Shown in pieces: positions 10,696-20,007 of a stretch of 64,000 nucleotides of DNA; position 1 is the stretch's first letter; each line of letters opens with the position of its first letter. Origin of the DNA: a bacterium (GTDB taxonomy: Bacteria > Bacteroidota > Ignavibacteria > Ignavibacteriales > Ignavibacteriaceae). The translations under genes were made by a program, and so were the position numbers. The stretch spans positions 434,001-498,000 of the forward strand of contig JADJWC010000004.1 of assembly GCA_016716565.1 (NCBI GenBank), given 5' to 3'. Under the pieces are notes generated by a model. That model had not been told where the DNA came from, did not search any database, and worked only from the letters and a program-made list of their open reading frames with translations.

Positions 10696-10917
10696 TTAGA
10701 ATTCGTCCTCATTATAAAAGAAATCTTCATCAGAAGGATAATCTGGCCAGATATCTTCGATAGATTCATATGGTTCATCACTATCTTCGAGTTCTTTTAA
10801 ATTTTCGATTACCTCATATGGTGCACCTATCCTGTCAGCATATTCAATTAATTCTTCTTTAGTTGCAGGCCATGGAGCATCATCAAGATATGCAGCTAAT
10901 TCAACTGTCCAGATCAT
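10696..10917 (-). CDS. DUF2795 domain protein
   Basis: A 73-residue acidic protein. The N-terminal half (TVELAAYLDDAPWPATKEEL, then a GAPYEVIENLKEL segment) matches the pattern of DUF2795, a small helical domain of unknown function. The C-terminal 25 residues are very acidic (EDIWPDYPSDEDFFYNEDEF). It sits directly upstream of the clamp-loader gene, with the stop abutting the next start, and starts just downstream of the M23 peptidase stop. The function is unknown. Confidence 0.8.
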   Translation of the reverse strand: MIWTVELAAYLDDAPWPATKEELIEYADRIGAPYEVIENLKELEDSDEPYESIEDIWPDYPSDEDFFYNEDEF

Positions 10918-10920
10918 ATA

Positions 10921-11862
10921 TTATTTTTCCGTTAGAGAAATAGTTGAAGTGTCTAAATCAAAAAATGTTAAATCATCAAAGAAGAAGTCCGTTGGATCAA
11001 GTGTAATACCATTATGATGAACTTCATAATGTAAGTGTGGACCAGAAGATAAACCGGAGTTGCCGGATTTAGCAATAACTTGTCCCCTTTTAACTTTTTC
11101 ACCAACTTTAACAACTGCTTTTGATAAATGAGCATACACTGTTTTATATCCAAAGCCATGATCAATTTCAACGACAAGACCAAATCCAGCTTGTCGTTCA
11201 ACAACAATGACCTTTCCATTACCGGGACAAAGAATTTCTGTCCCTGTATTGCAGTTTATATCGATGCCGTGATGAAATCTTCGTACACCTAAAATTGGAT
11301 GTCTTCTCATACCAAAATCATGGATTGAATAATTTCCAGGTGCTGGCAAAATGGCCGGGATGCTATTGTATAATTCTTCATTTAATCGAAGTTTCTCTGC
11401 AATCTCGGCTGTCTGACTCTTTTCAAATTCTATTTCTCGTATCATTTCATTAACTGAACTTAAAAGATTTTGGACTTCAGCATCACGAATATTAAGGTTT
11501 GTTGAGAGATAATTTTCACTACCACCGACACCAAGCATTCTTTCTTCGTCAGATATTGGTTCAAGATTAGCAGAGATTCGTAATTCAGAATTTAATTCAG
11601 AAATATCTTCAACATCAGTAAGTAATTCACTGTATGATTCTGATAGTCTCTCGATTTCCTTCTTCAGCGCTCTATTTTCGTTTTTCAATGATGTAATAGT
11701 AATATCAGGGTTATTACCAATACCAATAAAATAGTAGACGAGTACATATAATGCGGCGAAAAAAAGAGACAAAGCTAGAAGCATCGCAAATAGCTTTAGC
11801 TTGAAACTCTTGATTTCAATATACTTAAGGTTAGTTTTTGAAAAGTAGAATAATTTATTCAT
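10921..11862 (-). CDS. M23-family (LytM) peptidase, membrane-anchored, with coiled coil
   Basis: A 313-residue periplasmic protein that probably cuts peptidoglycan cross-links or acts as an amidase activator. It has a cytoplasmic N-terminus, one transmembrane helix (about 25-48), and a coiled coil (about 60-165, NENRALKKEIERLSESYSEL and following). The C-terminal LytM domain has the zinc ligands in HHGIDI (H-x3-D) and the catalytic HxH in GPHLHYEV. All the motifs needed for catalysis are visible, so it is probably active, unlike degenerate EnvC-type factors. It lies between hprK and the DUF2795 and clamp-loader genes. I see no clear Shine-Dalgarno. Confidence 0.9.
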   Translation of the reverse strand: MNKLFYFSKTNLKYIEIKSFKLKLFAMLLALSLFFAALYVLVYYFIGIGNNPDITITSLKNENRALKKEIERLSESYSELLTDVEDISELNSELRISANLEPISDEERMLGVGGSENYLSTNLNIRDAEVQNLLSSVNEMIREIEFEKSQTAEIAEKLRLNEELYNSIPAILPAPGNYSIHDFGMRRHPILGVRRFHHGIDINCNTGTEILCPGNGKVIVVERQAGFGLVVEIDHGFGYKTVYAHLSKAVVKVGEKVKRGQVIAKSGNSGLSSGPHLHYEVHHNGITLDPTDFFFDDLTFFDLDTSTISLTEK

Positions 11863-11917
11863 ACAACGGTGCGCAAAAATAACTATTTAGAGTAATTGAT
11901 ACAAGCCTTCTGAGGAC

Positions 11918-12931
11918 TTATTCGAAGTCGTGTTCAAAATAATCTGTGGCTCTTTGAGTTTTTGAATTTTTATCTGAAATCCGCTCAGAAAGCCGTTTTT
12001 TAAAGGCTTCAGCTGCATTGTATCCATAATGTTTTAGAAGATAATTCAGAGCTATCACCTCTGAAATAACAGTTATATTTTTACCCGGTAAAATTGGCAA
12101 TTGTATATAGGGAATTTCAATTTCTGAGATGGTCATTGATTTTTCCTCAAGACCGGTTCTTGTATAATGTGCTTTCTCATCCCAGACTTCCAATTCAACC
12201 AGTATTTCAAGCCGTTTTTGGTATCGGATTGCTCGGATTCCGAATATTCTCTCAACATCAATAATGCCAAGGCCCCTGATTTCCATATAATGCTTCGCGA
12301 GGTCGGTACCAGAGCCAATTAAAATATTTTCACCTTTTTTAGTCAAGATTATGACGTCGTCGGCGACAAGTCTGTGTCCCCTTTCTACCAAATCTAGTGC
12401 AACTTCACTCTTCCCTACCCCAGATTTACCGACAAAACAAATTCCCACTCCGTATACATCAACGAATGATCCATGAATAGTAATTCTCTGTGAAAACTGA
12501 TCATCAAGAAAATCACTTAGCAGATAAACTAATTTTGTTGTTGTATATGGTGAGCCAAACACTGCTACACCTTTTTCTTTAGCTAGTTCCAGAAGAGCTG
12601 GAATTGGTTTATTTTTATTCGTTAGAATTATGCAAGGAACACTGAATTGGAAAATTGTTCGTAAAGCCTTCTCCTGTTGTTCGGTCGACAATTTCTTCAG
12701 ATACCTTACCTCAGTATTTCCAAAAATCTGTACACGGTTGTAGGAGAAAAGATCAACAAATCCGGCCAGAGCTAGGCCCGGCCGGTGAACATTCTGATCC
12801 GTAATTTTACGCTCAAGATCAGGATTTTCTGAAAGCAATTCAAGCTTGCCGATTTTCTTCGCATTACTATAGAAAAAATCTACAGTAATAAATTCCTTTC
12901 TTGAAATTGATTTATCAGTTACGATTGTCAA
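11918..12931 (-). CDS. hprK: HPr kinase/phosphorylase
   Basis: A bifunctional serine kinase/phosphorylase that acts on HPr or an HPr-like protein, 337 residues. The N-terminal domain (1-130) is followed by a kinase domain with P-loop GKSGVGKSE (near 168-176), the ADDV segment, and the HprK signature MEIRGLGIIDVERIFGIRA. The start is TTG at 12931, overlapping the end of hpf by 17 bases; a GAGGAA Shine-Dalgarno inside hpf lies about 11 bases before it, and no ATG or GTG is available near the expected N-terminus. In Gram-negatives without a full sugar PTS, HprK is thought to regulate carbon or nitrogen metabolism through HPr/NPr. No PTS gene is in the window. Confidence 0.93.
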   Translation of the reverse strand: MTIVTDKSISRKEFITVDFFYSNAKKIGKLELLSENPDLERKITDQNVHRPGLALAGFVDLFSYNRVQIFGNTEVRYLKKLSTEQQEKALRTIFQFSVPCIILTNKNKPIPALLELAKEKGVAVFGSPYTTTKLVYLLSDFLDDQFSQRITIHGSFVDVYGVGICFVGKSGVGKSEVALDLVERGHRLVADDVIILTKKGENILIGSGTDLAKHYMEIRGLGIIDVERIFGIRAIRYQKRLEILVELEVWDEKAHYTRTGLEEKSMTISEIEIPYIQLPILPGKNITVISEVIALNYLLKHYGYNAAEAFKKRLSERISDKNSKTQRATDYFEHDFE

Positions 12932-13229
12932 TTGTTTTGCTTTTCCTCTTTGATTTTAGTGTCTTTAACTGTCTCGATAATTTTTCAGAAGCACCGCTTA
13001 CTGATTTTGTAAATTCATCTGATTCTTCAGTTGCAATTAATGTTTGTCCAGGAATGTGCAGGCTTATCTCAGCCTTCTTAATGCTGTCGTGACTATTCTG
13101 AAAACTAAGAATCACGTCTGCACTGATTATACTATCATTGAACTTCAATAAAGATTTTACTTCATCCTTAACATGATCTTTTAATGTTTCTCTTGCTTTA
13201 AACTTGCGGGCTGTTATTGTGATATTCAT
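12915..13229 (-). CDS. hpf: Ribosome hibernation-promoting factor (HPF/RaiA family), short form
   Basis: A 104-residue protein that binds the 30S decoding region in stationary phase and inactivates ribosomes. It has the typical beta-alpha-beta-beta-beta-alpha pattern beginning MNITITARKFKARETLKDHV and the basic C-terminal helix (RQLKTLKSKRKSK). It lacks the long C-terminal dimerisation domain of lHPF, so it is the short class. AGGAGTATGTC precedes the ATG, and this Shine-Dalgarno overlaps the restored stop of xerC. It overlaps hprK by 17 bases, so hpf and hprK are probably co-translated. Confidence 0.9.
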   Translation of the reverse strand: MNITITARKFKARETLKDHVKDEVKSLLKFNDSIISADVILSFQNSHDSIKKAEISLHIPGQTLIATEESDEFTKSVSGASEKLSRQLKTLKSKRKSKTIDNRN

Positions 13230-13238
13230 GACATACTC

Positions 13239-14119
13239 CTAAGATTTTGGATGAGATTTTTTATATGATTGTTTGAGCCTTTCAATGCTCACATGAGTAT
13301 AAATTTGCGTTGTTTTAAGATTTCATGACCAAGTATCTCTTTTACTGCTCGAAGATCCGCACCTCTATCAAGCATATGTGTAGCAGAACTATGACGTAAA
13401 ATATGCGGACTCTTCTTTTTTATATCGGTAACTTTACCCAGATATTTATTTACTAACCTGTAAACATATTTTTCATAAAGCTTTTTACCATTTTTATTTC
13501 TAACAAATGGCTCAGAATAATTCTCTGGAGGTGAATAGTTCAAGTATTCTGCCAGATTCTTTATTGATTTTTCTCCGATAGGAACAATCCTGGTTTTTGA
13601 ACCTTTGCCAAGAACTCTGATCATTCCTTTATGTAAGTCCACATCACCAGTTTTCAAATTACATACTTCAGAAACGCGAAGCGAACAGCCATACAATAAT
13701 TCAAAAATAACTTTTACTAATTCAGGATTCTCATCTGCTTCGTCAACAAGTTCAAATGTTTTCGTGATGTTTTCGGCGGAAACAATTTCAGGCAGTTTTT
13801 TGGAAGTTCTCGGGTTTTTCACCTGTGAGGCAGGATTATTTTTAATCAAGTCCTCCTTAAACGCAAATCGGAAGAGGCCGCGCAAAGAAGATAATTTTCT
13901 AACAATGGATATTTTCTCAATTTTTTGCTCACTTAAATTCATCAAGTATGATTTTATTAATCTCTCATTAATTAAAGCAATTTCCGTTTTCTTATTCTCA
14001 GTACAATAGCTTATAAAGTCCATCAAATCAGCTTTATATGACTTTACCGTATTCGGTGAATAGCGCCTTACATTTCTGAGATAAATTATATATCCATCAA
14101 CAATCTGATCAATCTTCAT
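13239..14119 (-). CDS. xerC: Tyrosine recombinase XerC/XerD, C-terminus frameshifted
   Basis: A site-specific recombinase for resolving chromosome dimers at dif. It has an N-terminal SAM-like core-binding domain (1-90) and a catalytic domain with the first Arg in CSLRVSEVCNL, the H-x2-R box in HILRHSSATHML and the next His in ILGH. The uninterrupted frame ends at 13289 as HEILKQRKFILM. Adding one A to the run GAAATC on the coding strand (plus-strand TTT, 13321-13323) restores HENLKTTQIYTHVSIERL, which contains the catalytic Tyr, and the frame then ends at 13239-13241. As read, the enzyme would lack its nucleophile. The chromosomal setting (next to hpf, hprK and ybeY) fits a housekeeping Xer rather than an integrase. 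XerC and XerD cannot be told apart here. Confidence 0.88.
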
Positions 14120-14276
14120 GAACTTAAATCTTCCCGATGGTTCTGCGAAACGAATAATAAAATATAATGTATATTGGAAAAATTATTTTTGAGTGAGGTA
14201 TCAATTGGTAAATGCTTAATCAATGGTTTATTAAATAGATTTAATAACTAATTTCACTTTAACCACAGACCTTTCA

Positions 14277-14714
14277 TTACTTACCTGCGAATAAAGTAAA
14301 ATTAAATCTATTTATCAACTTATTTTCTTCTTTTTTCATAATTTTTTTACTTTCTTCATTTTTATCATCAAAATGCAATAAATGAAGCATCCCATGGATG
14401 ACTAAACGCATAAGTTCTTGTCCTAATTTTACATTATATCGTTTTGCGTTAAGCTTAGCTTCTTCAAACGATATTAAAATTTCGCCATCGATATTTTTTT
14501 TCTGCCTCGAATAATTAAATGTAATGACGTCAGTTTCATAGTCGTGGCTCAAGTACTTTTCATTTATTTGCTTTATTTCATTAGAATTAATAAAACTTAT
14601 TGAAAGCGATGTGATGCTAAGAGAATACTCTTTAGTGATTGCAGATATGAGTGAATGAACTGCCTTTTTATTTATAGATAAATCTTCTGAATAAACATTT
14701 AAATTTTTTACCAC
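14277..14714 (-). CDS. ybeY: Endoribonuclease/rRNA maturation factor YbeY
   Basis: A 145-residue metal-dependent RNase of the UPF0054 family, involved in 16S rRNA 3' maturation and 70S quality control. The metal box reads HGMLHLLHFDD: the first two His are present and the third ligand position is Asp instead of His. To my knowledge Bacteroidota-type YbeY proteins carry Asp there, so this is probably a family feature rather than a mutation. A core segment YETDVITFNY matches the family. The start is GTG at 14714 with AAGG eight bases upstream. It is separated from xerC by about 160 bases in which I see no gene. Confidence 0.88.
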   Translation of the reverse strand: MVKNLNVYSEDLSINKKAVHSLISAITKEYSLSITSLSISFINSNEIKQINEKYLSHDYETDVITFNYSRQKKNIDGEILISFEEAKLNAKRYNVKLGQELMRLVIHGMLHLLHFDDKNEESKKIMKKEENKLINRFNFTLFAGK

Positions 14715-14733
14715 TAACTTGACCTTACATTAT

Positions 14734-15288
14734 TCACTTTAATGATTCAGCTGTAATGCGAGCATATTCAACATAGCGGTAGGCTCCGGCCTCAATATTC
14801 TCAATTTCATCTGTTGTCAAATCGCGTATTACTTTTGCAGGTACACCGGCAACCAACTTTCCTGATGGAACTTTAAAATTTTGCTTTACAAGCGCACCTG
14901 CCGCTACCATCGAATTTGATTCAATAACCGCACCATCAAGAACGATTGCTCCTATTCCAATCAAGCATAAATCGTTCAAAGTGCAGCCGTGTAAAGAGAC
15001 GGAATGTCCAATTGTGACTTTGTTCCCGATGTTAAGTGGAAATTTACCATTCGTGACATGAAGCATAGAGCAATCCTGAACGTTCGTCATTTCACCAATT
15101 TTGATATAATGGACATCCCCGCGAATAACAGTGTTGTACCAAACGCTGGAATCTTTTCCAATCGTAACATCGCCGATAATTTTTACACCCGAAGCAAGGA
15201 ATACATTTTCACCCAGGTTTGGAAAGGTCCCACGGTACGGCAATATTTTAACTTCTTCACTCAATTTTTGTATGCCGGAGGATTCCAT
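14734..15288 (-). CDS. Gamma-carbonic-anhydrase-like hexapeptide-repeat protein
   Basis: A left-handed beta-helix protein of 184 residues in the YrdA/CaiE/gamma-CA family. Hexapeptide repeats run from about residue 25 to 150 (VKIIGDVTIGKDSSV, IGNKVTIGHSVSLHGCTL). The metal-site candidates are the His in SMLHVTNG, IGHSV and SLHGC. The GVPAKVIRDLT segment and a C-terminal helix with YVEYAR are typical. The ATG at 15288 makes a 28-base overlap with the end of the upstream DUF3108 gene; a shorter form starting inside the first 15 residues is possible. Whether it has carbonic anhydrase activity cannot be decided from sequence alone. Confidence 0.88.
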   Translation of the reverse strand: MESSGIQKLSEEVKILPYRGTFPNLGENVFLASGVKIIGDVTIGKDSSVWYNTVIRGDVHYIKIGEMTNVQDCSMLHVTNGKFPLNIGNKVTIGHSVSLHGCTLNDLCLIGIGAIVLDGAVIESNSMVAAGALVKQNFKVPSGKLVAGVPAKVIRDLTTDEIENIEAGAYRYVEYARITAESLK

Positions 15289-16073
15289 AAATTTTTATTC
15301 CATTTAATCAATTCGAGGTTAATACTGCCGATGATAACATTTAATTTAGCTTTTATCGGTACGGAAAAAGAATCATTGCTAAACCATCCTTCAAAATCAC
15401 CAGTAAGACCATACACACTTACAAAATCGGTTGCACCATCTAAATAACGGCAATCAATTTCATAATTAACTGCATCGATTGAAACCGGTTCACTTTGAAT
15501 ATTAAAATTAATTATTGCTTCTTCTTCTCTTTCGTTTACAAAACAAGGAACTGAAACCGTTCTCTGCTTACCAAAATTCATTCTTGCATAATACAGGATT
15601 GATAATCCATCCTGCATTCTTTGTTTAGTAGTCGCTGTTGAATCAAGCCACAACTTTGAAGCACCCAGTTTTCCCTTTTTCATTTCAACTTTTTTATTTT
15701 CAGTGAATTTATACTTTACGAAAACTGTATCATCACCAAATATTTTAGCGTAAAACTTTAACGGAAAAAGTGCTGAGTCAATATAACTTTCGTATATCTG
15801 GTGTAGACTCACAAATGGAAGATCCGCGTATGAATCAATGTACGCAATTGTTTTGTATACCGGCGTATTATCAATTTCAGTTTTTTCGACAATCTTAAAT
15901 CTTACTTCACCAAGATTGAAGAAAGCGTATTTTACTATATAGGTTAAATCCTCGCCTACGACTAAACGTTCAGATGAATTTGAATGAATATGATTATCTT
16001 TTTTTGAAGATGTTTGAGCAGTTCCATACACAAACAATTCAAACGTTAAAAAGATAATCGCCAGGTTTTTCAT
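15261..16073 (-). CDS. DUF3108 domain protein, exported
   Basis: A 270-residue protein with an N-terminal signal peptide (about 1-20, MKNLAIIFLTFELFVYGTAQ). The rest is beta-rich with the pattern of DUF3108 periplasmic proteins: GEDLTYIVKYAFFNLGEVRF near the N-terminus and a C-terminal AKLNVIIGSINLELI. The function is unknown. Its ATG overlaps the stop of the CtpA-type protease by four bases, so the two are co-translated. Pairing of an exported DUF3108 protein with a periplasmic protease suggests an envelope role, which is inference. Confidence 0.82.
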   Translation of the reverse strand: MKNLAIIFLTFELFVYGTAQTSSKKDNHIHSNSSERLVVGEDLTYIVKYAFFNLGEVRFKIVEKTEIDNTPVYKTIAYIDSYADLPFVSLHQIYESYIDSALFPLKFYAKIFGDDTVFVKYKFTENKKVEMKKGKLGASKLWLDSTATTKQRMQDGLSILYYARMNFGKQRTVSVPCFVNEREEEAIINFNIQSEPVSIDAVNYEIDCRYLDGATDFVSVYGLTGDFEGWFSNDSFSVPIKAKLNVIIGSINLELIKWNKNLWNPPAYKN

Positions 16074-17683
16074 TTAAGATCAGCTATTTGTTTAGCCTCA
16101 TCAAATAAACTCATAGCTTTTTCTACCTGATTATCAGTTGTAAGCATTACAGAATACCAGCCATCGTTCTTCCAGTAATTTCTAGCGAGCTGTGCTTTCA
16201 GTCGTGTAGATATATACTCTTTATCCATATTAAACTGTTCTTCATTTAATTCAACTTCTTTCGAAGAAGCAAAGGAAATAAATTTGTTAATATCGTCTTC
16301 AGTAAAGTTGAATTCATTCACAAAACGATTAAGATCATTATCATACTTTAAACCGATACCATTACCTCGACTTTCAATGAATTGTAGAATGTATTGGTAA
16401 AAAATATTTTTTCGAAGGAGATCGCTTGTGTATCCGGTAATTCTTTCGGTTTTAAGAATATAATCAGGAGTTATTCCCCCACCGCCATAAACCGTTCTGC
16501 CTTTATTCGTTTTAAAAACGGGCTTAGTCGTATCCTGTTCGGCATCATGATTTAAATTTTCACCTTCTTTTGTACTCGTATCATCCATACTGGCATAAAA
16601 TTCTTCGTATTTCTTTTTGTCTTTATAATCTCTTTGAATAGATCTGCCGGAAGGAGTAAAATATTTTGAGATTGTAAGTCTGATAGCAGAATTATCCGGT
16701 AATGTAAATTGACGCTGCACCAATCCTTTTCCAAAAGATGTTTCACCAACTATCAATCCCCTATCCCAATCCTGAACTGCACCTGAAACGATTTCGCTTG
16801 CACTTGCTGAACCATGATTTATCAAAACGATGAGCGGTATTTTTTCAAACGGCGACTTCTTTGAAGCAAAATATTCTTCGTTCGCATCTTTTCTTCTTCC
16901 TTCTGTATAAACGATTTTCTTTTCACCATCAATAAACAGATCAGCCATTTCAACTGCCTGACTTAAATATCCGCCGGGATTTCCTCTTAAGTCGAGAATA
17001 AGCTTGCTCATTCCTTTCTGCTTCAAATCGTTCAGTGCATCGTTAAGTTCATCAAGTGTTGTCTCAGAAAAACGAGAAACACTTATATATCCTGTCTTGT
17101 CCTTAAGTATTAAACTTGCATCCACAGAGTAAATTGGAATTTTATCACGAGTAATCTCATATTCGATTAAATCATTGATACCAATTCTACTTATGGAAAC
17201 TTTAACTTTTGAACCTGCTTTTCCACGGAGTTTTTTTCTAACACCATCATTTGTAATTCCAATACAATCTTCGCCTTCAATTTTTACAATCCGGTCACCT
17301 GGTAAAATTCCAAGTGCTTCGCTCGGTCCACCTGTAATTGGTGACACAACTGTAAGAGTATCATTGACTATTTGAAACTCAATTCCAATTCCTTCAAAAT
17401 CACCACGAAATGATTCTTCAACTGCTGTAAAATCTTTTGCTGAAATGTAAAATGAATGCGGGTCAAGCTCATCAGTAATTCCTTTAATCGCCGATTCGAC
17501 AAGCTTTGGTGTGTCTACTTCCTCTATATAATATCGTTGAGTGTAGGAGAGAACATCGTTTAGTTTCCTGACGCCATCGCGCAGAGTGTCATCCGAAAAA
17601 ACCTTTTCTATCTGAATTCCGAGAACTATTCCTATGGTAAGAATAATAATTACGACTGGAATTCTTAAAATCTTATTGTTCAT
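16070..17683 (-). CDS. Carboxy-terminal processing peptidase, S41 family
   Basis: A periplasmic serine protease of 537 residues. One N-terminal transmembrane or signal helix (about 7-24) is followed by a PDZ domain (about 85-165, GPSEALGILPGDRIVKIEGE) and the S41 catalytic core. The catalytic Ser lies in HGSASASEIVSGA (S294) and Lys in TSFGKGLVQ (K319), 25 residues apart as in Prc/CtpA. A C-terminal extension of about 170 residues follows the core. AGGAGACTAA precedes the ATG and decides the start. It overlaps the DUF3108 gene by four bases. Likely targets are envelope proteins or peptidoglycan hydrolases. Confidence 0.92.
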   Translation of the reverse strand: MNNKILRIPVVIIILTIGIVLGIQIEKVFSDDTLRDGVRKLNDVLSYTQRYYIEEVDTPKLVESAIKGITDELDPHSFYISAKDFTAVEESFRGDFEGIGIEFQIVNDTLTVVSPITGGPSEALGILPGDRIVKIEGEDCIGITNDGVRKKLRGKAGSKVKVSISRIGINDLIEYEITRDKIPIYSVDASLILKDKTGYISVSRFSETTLDELNDALNDLKQKGMSKLILDLRGNPGGYLSQAVEMADLFIDGEKKIVYTEGRRKDANEEYFASKKSPFEKIPLIVLINHGSASASEIVSGAVQDWDRGLIVGETSFGKGLVQRQFTLPDNSAIRLTISKYFTPSGRSIQRDYKDKKKYEEFYASMDDTSTKEGENLNHDAEQDTTKPVFKTNKGRTVYGGGGITPDYILKTERITGYTSDLLRKNIFYQYILQFIESRGNGIGLKYDNDLNRFVNEFNFTEDDINKFISFASSKEVELNEEQFNMDKEYISTRLKAQLARNYWKNDGWYSVMLTTDNQVEKAMSLFDEAKQIADLK

Positions 17684-17776
17684 TTAGTCTCCTAAAATTA
17701 TTTAATCGAAAATAAATCAAATAATTCATAAATGATATGAATGATTTTATCCACGGTCAAATAGATGGATAAGTGC

Positions 17777-19279
17777 TTAAACCTGCGGTTTCATCTGCGG
17801 GAAGAAGATCACATCTCTAATAGATGATTGATTTGTAAAAAGCATTACGAGACGGTCAATCCCGATGCCAAGTCCAGCCATTGGTGGCATGCCATATTCC
17901 ATCGATCTTAAGAAATCATCATCAACCTGCTGTGCTTCATCATCTCCGGCTTCTCGCATTTTGACCTGCTCTTCGAATCGTTTTCTTTGATCGATCGGAT
18001 CATTTAATTCCGAAAACGCATTGCAGATTTCTTTTCCTGCAACATAAGCTTCAAATCTTTCAACTAATCCTTCTTTGCTTCTGTGCTTTTTTGCCAATGG
18101 GGAAAGAATCAATGGATAATCGACTACAAACGTCGGTTGAACTATTTCAGACTCGACGACCTGACTGAAAATTTCATCAATCAGTTTTGCTTTACCGAAT
18201 AGTCCGCTTATTTCAACTCCAAGGTTTTTAGCTAATGATCTTAGATCCTTTTCAGATGCTTCGATAACATTTACACCGGTTTTATCAGCAATTGAATCCA
18301 CATAACTTATTCTCTTCCATGGTCGAGCGAAATTAATTTTCTTATCTTCGTAAACAAATTCTGTAGTGTTGAATACTGTCTTGCAAACATGTCCGAATAG
18401 TTCCTCAACAAGTTCCATCATCCAGAAATAATCTTTATAAGCAACATAAAGTTCAAGCATTGTGAACTCTGGATTGTGAGATCTGTCCATTCCCTCATTC
18501 CGGAAATCTTTTGAGATTTCATAAACACCATCAAAACCGCCGACTACCAATCGCTTTAGATATAATTCATCAGCAATTCTCAGAAATAAATCAATATCGA
18601 GTGCGTTATGATGCGTAATAAATGGTCTTGCTGAAGCACCGCCGTATAATGGCTGAAGAACAGGAGTTTCGACTTCAAGATATCCTTTGCTGTCAAGAAA
18701 ACTTCTGATTGCAGTAATAATTTTTGATCGTTTAATAAAAACATCTTTTACATGTGGATTAACAACAAGATCCACATATCTCTGCCTGTATCTTAGTTCT
18801 TTATCAGCAAACTGATCATAGACTATTTTATTTCCCTGCTCATCTTCTGCTTCCTTTGCTATTGGCAGTGGACGTAGAGATTTTGCTAATAGTTTGAGCG
18901 ATTTAACATGAACGGAAATTTCACCTGTTTTTGTTTTAAATACATATCCTTCAACTCCGATGATGTCACCGATATCCATCAAACGAAAAGCATCGTAGCT
19001 TTCACCAATATCATCTTTTTTCAGATAGACTTGAATTCTACCTTTCTGATCCATTATATGAGCAAAGGAAGCTTTCCCCATTCTTCTAATTGTCATAATT
19101 CTGCCGGCAATTTTCACATCCTTATTCTCATATTTTGCGAAATCATTTTTTATATCTTCAGAGTAATTATCGACTTCATAGGAATAGGCAAATGTTTCAA
19201 CGCCTTTGTTCTTCAATTCTTCAAGTTCTTCATATCTTCTTTTGATGAGCACATTTATATCAGTGATATTATTTTCCAC
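17777..19279 (-). CDS. lysS: Lysyl-tRNA synthetase, class II
   Basis: A cytosolic enzyme of 500 residues that charges tRNA-Lys. The N-terminal OB-fold anticodon-binding domain (about 50-155, KDVKIAGRIMTIRRMGKASF) is followed by the class II core with motif 2 (FRNEGMDRSHNPEFTMLELY) and motif 3 (GLGIGIDRLVMLFT). The length is typical of bacterial LysRS-II. The start is GTG at 19279 with AAGGAG five to six bases before it. It lies 18 bases downstream of the pseudouridine synthase gene and ends the trpS-scpA-scpB-rluB-lysS run. Confidence 0.97.
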   Translation of the reverse strand: MENNITDINVLIKRRYEELEELKNKGVETFAYSYEVDNYSEDIKNDFAKYENKDVKIAGRIMTIRRMGKASFAHIMDQKGRIQVYLKKDDIGESYDAFRLMDIGDIIGVEGYVFKTKTGEISVHVKSLKLLAKSLRPLPIAKEAEDEQGNKIVYDQFADKELRYRQRYVDLVVNPHVKDVFIKRSKIITAIRSFLDSKGYLEVETPVLQPLYGGASARPFITHHNALDIDLFLRIADELYLKRLVVGGFDGVYEISKDFRNEGMDRSHNPEFTMLELYVAYKDYFWMMELVEELFGHVCKTVFNTTEFVYEDKKINFARPWKRISYVDSIADKTGVNVIEASEKDLRSLAKNLGVEISGLFGKAKLIDEIFSQVVESEIVQPTFVVDYPLILSPLAKKHRSKEGLVERFEAYVAGKEICNAFSELNDPIDQRKRFEEQVKMREAGDDEAQQVDDDFLRSMEYGMPPMAGLGIGIDRLVMLFTNQSSIRDVIFFPQMKPQV

Positions 19280-19296
19280 AATTTCTCCTTAATGAT

Positions 19297-20007
19297 TCAT
19301 TTAGAATATTTTTGTCTGATCAGTTCAACTTCATTTGTTGATAAGCTGCGATATTTACCTTTTGGAATATCGAGTTTAATGCCTCCAAAAGAAGATCTAT
19401 TTAATTCCACAACAGTGTATCCAAGTTTGCGGAACATTCTTTTTACAAATTTGTTTCTGCCCTCTTCGCAGGAAATCAGAATATTTTTTTTATCTTTTTG
19501 ATTTTTGAAAGAGATGCTGATAAACTTACCCCGCTTCCCATCGAGCGAAACACCATTTAAATATTTTAATTTATCTTTTTCTTCCAACGGATTATCAATC
19601 TTTACTTCATACTCCCGGATGACTTTATTTCCAGGATGAGTGAGCAGCTGCGAAAATTCACCATCGTTTGTAAGAAAAAGTAGACCGGTAGTATCATAAT
19701 CAAGTCTGCCAACAGGATAAATTCTTTCTTTTACATTTACCAGATCAAGGACTGTTGCTCGATTCCTGTCATCAGAAACGGAAGTAATGTATCCTTTAGG
19801 TTTATTCAATAAAATGTAAATATGTCTTTTTTGTTTTATTCTTTCCCCGTCAAGAGTTACCACATCTTTTTCAGCATCTATCCGATGTCCAAAATCACGT
19901 ATCACCTGATCATTAACAGCAACTCTTCCCTGCTGAATGTATTCTTCCGATTTACGACGGGAACTAATTCCGCTATCAGCAAGAAATTTATTGATCCTGA
20001 TTTTCAT
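19297..20007 (-). CDS. Pseudouridine synthase, RsuA/RluB family
   Basis: An enzyme of 236 residues that isomerises a specific uridine in rRNA, probably 23S as in RluB. The N-terminal S4 RNA-binding domain (about 1-60, RINKFLADSGISSRRKSEEY) is followed by the synthase domain with the catalytic Asp in VGRLDYDTTGLLFLTNDGE. It overlaps scpB by 20 bases. The scpA-scpB-rluB order is widespread and supports the RluB assignment over RsuA. The C-terminus is short, without the acidic or basic tails of E. coli RluB. Confidence 0.92.
   Translation of the reverse strand: MKIRINKFLADSGISSRRKSEEYIQQGRVAVNDQVIRDFGHRIDAEKDVVTLDGERIKQKRHIYILLNKPKGYITSVSDDRNRATVLDLVNVKERIYPVGRLDYDTTGLLFLTNDGEFSQLLTHPGNKVIREYEVKIDNPLEEKDKLKYLNGVSLDGKRGKFISISFKNQKDKKNILISCEEGRNKFVKRMFRKLGYTVVELNRSSFGGIKLDIPKGKYRSLSTNEVELIRQKYSK

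Noticed and set aside
13239..14119. Tyrosine recombinase as a sign of a mobile element
   Set aside because: It lies among housekeeping genes, matches XerC/XerD in length and motifs, and no attachment repeats, tRNA or phage genes are nearby.
14277..14714. Asp in place of the third metal-binding His of YbeY as a loss-of-function mutation
   Set aside because: As far as I know the Bacteroidota-type YbeY proteins carry Asp at this position, so it is probably a lineage feature.
15004..15447. A 147-codon open frame on the plus strand
   Set aside because: It is antisense to the gamma-carbonic-anhydrase-like and DUF3108 genes, both with clear family motifs, and has no ribosome binding site.
18908..19501. 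A 197-codon open frame on the plus strand, antisense to lysS and the pseudouridine synthase gene
   Set aside because: It lies entirely opposite well-conserved genes, has a Phe- and Ser-rich composition typical of an antisense shadow, and has no recognisable motif.
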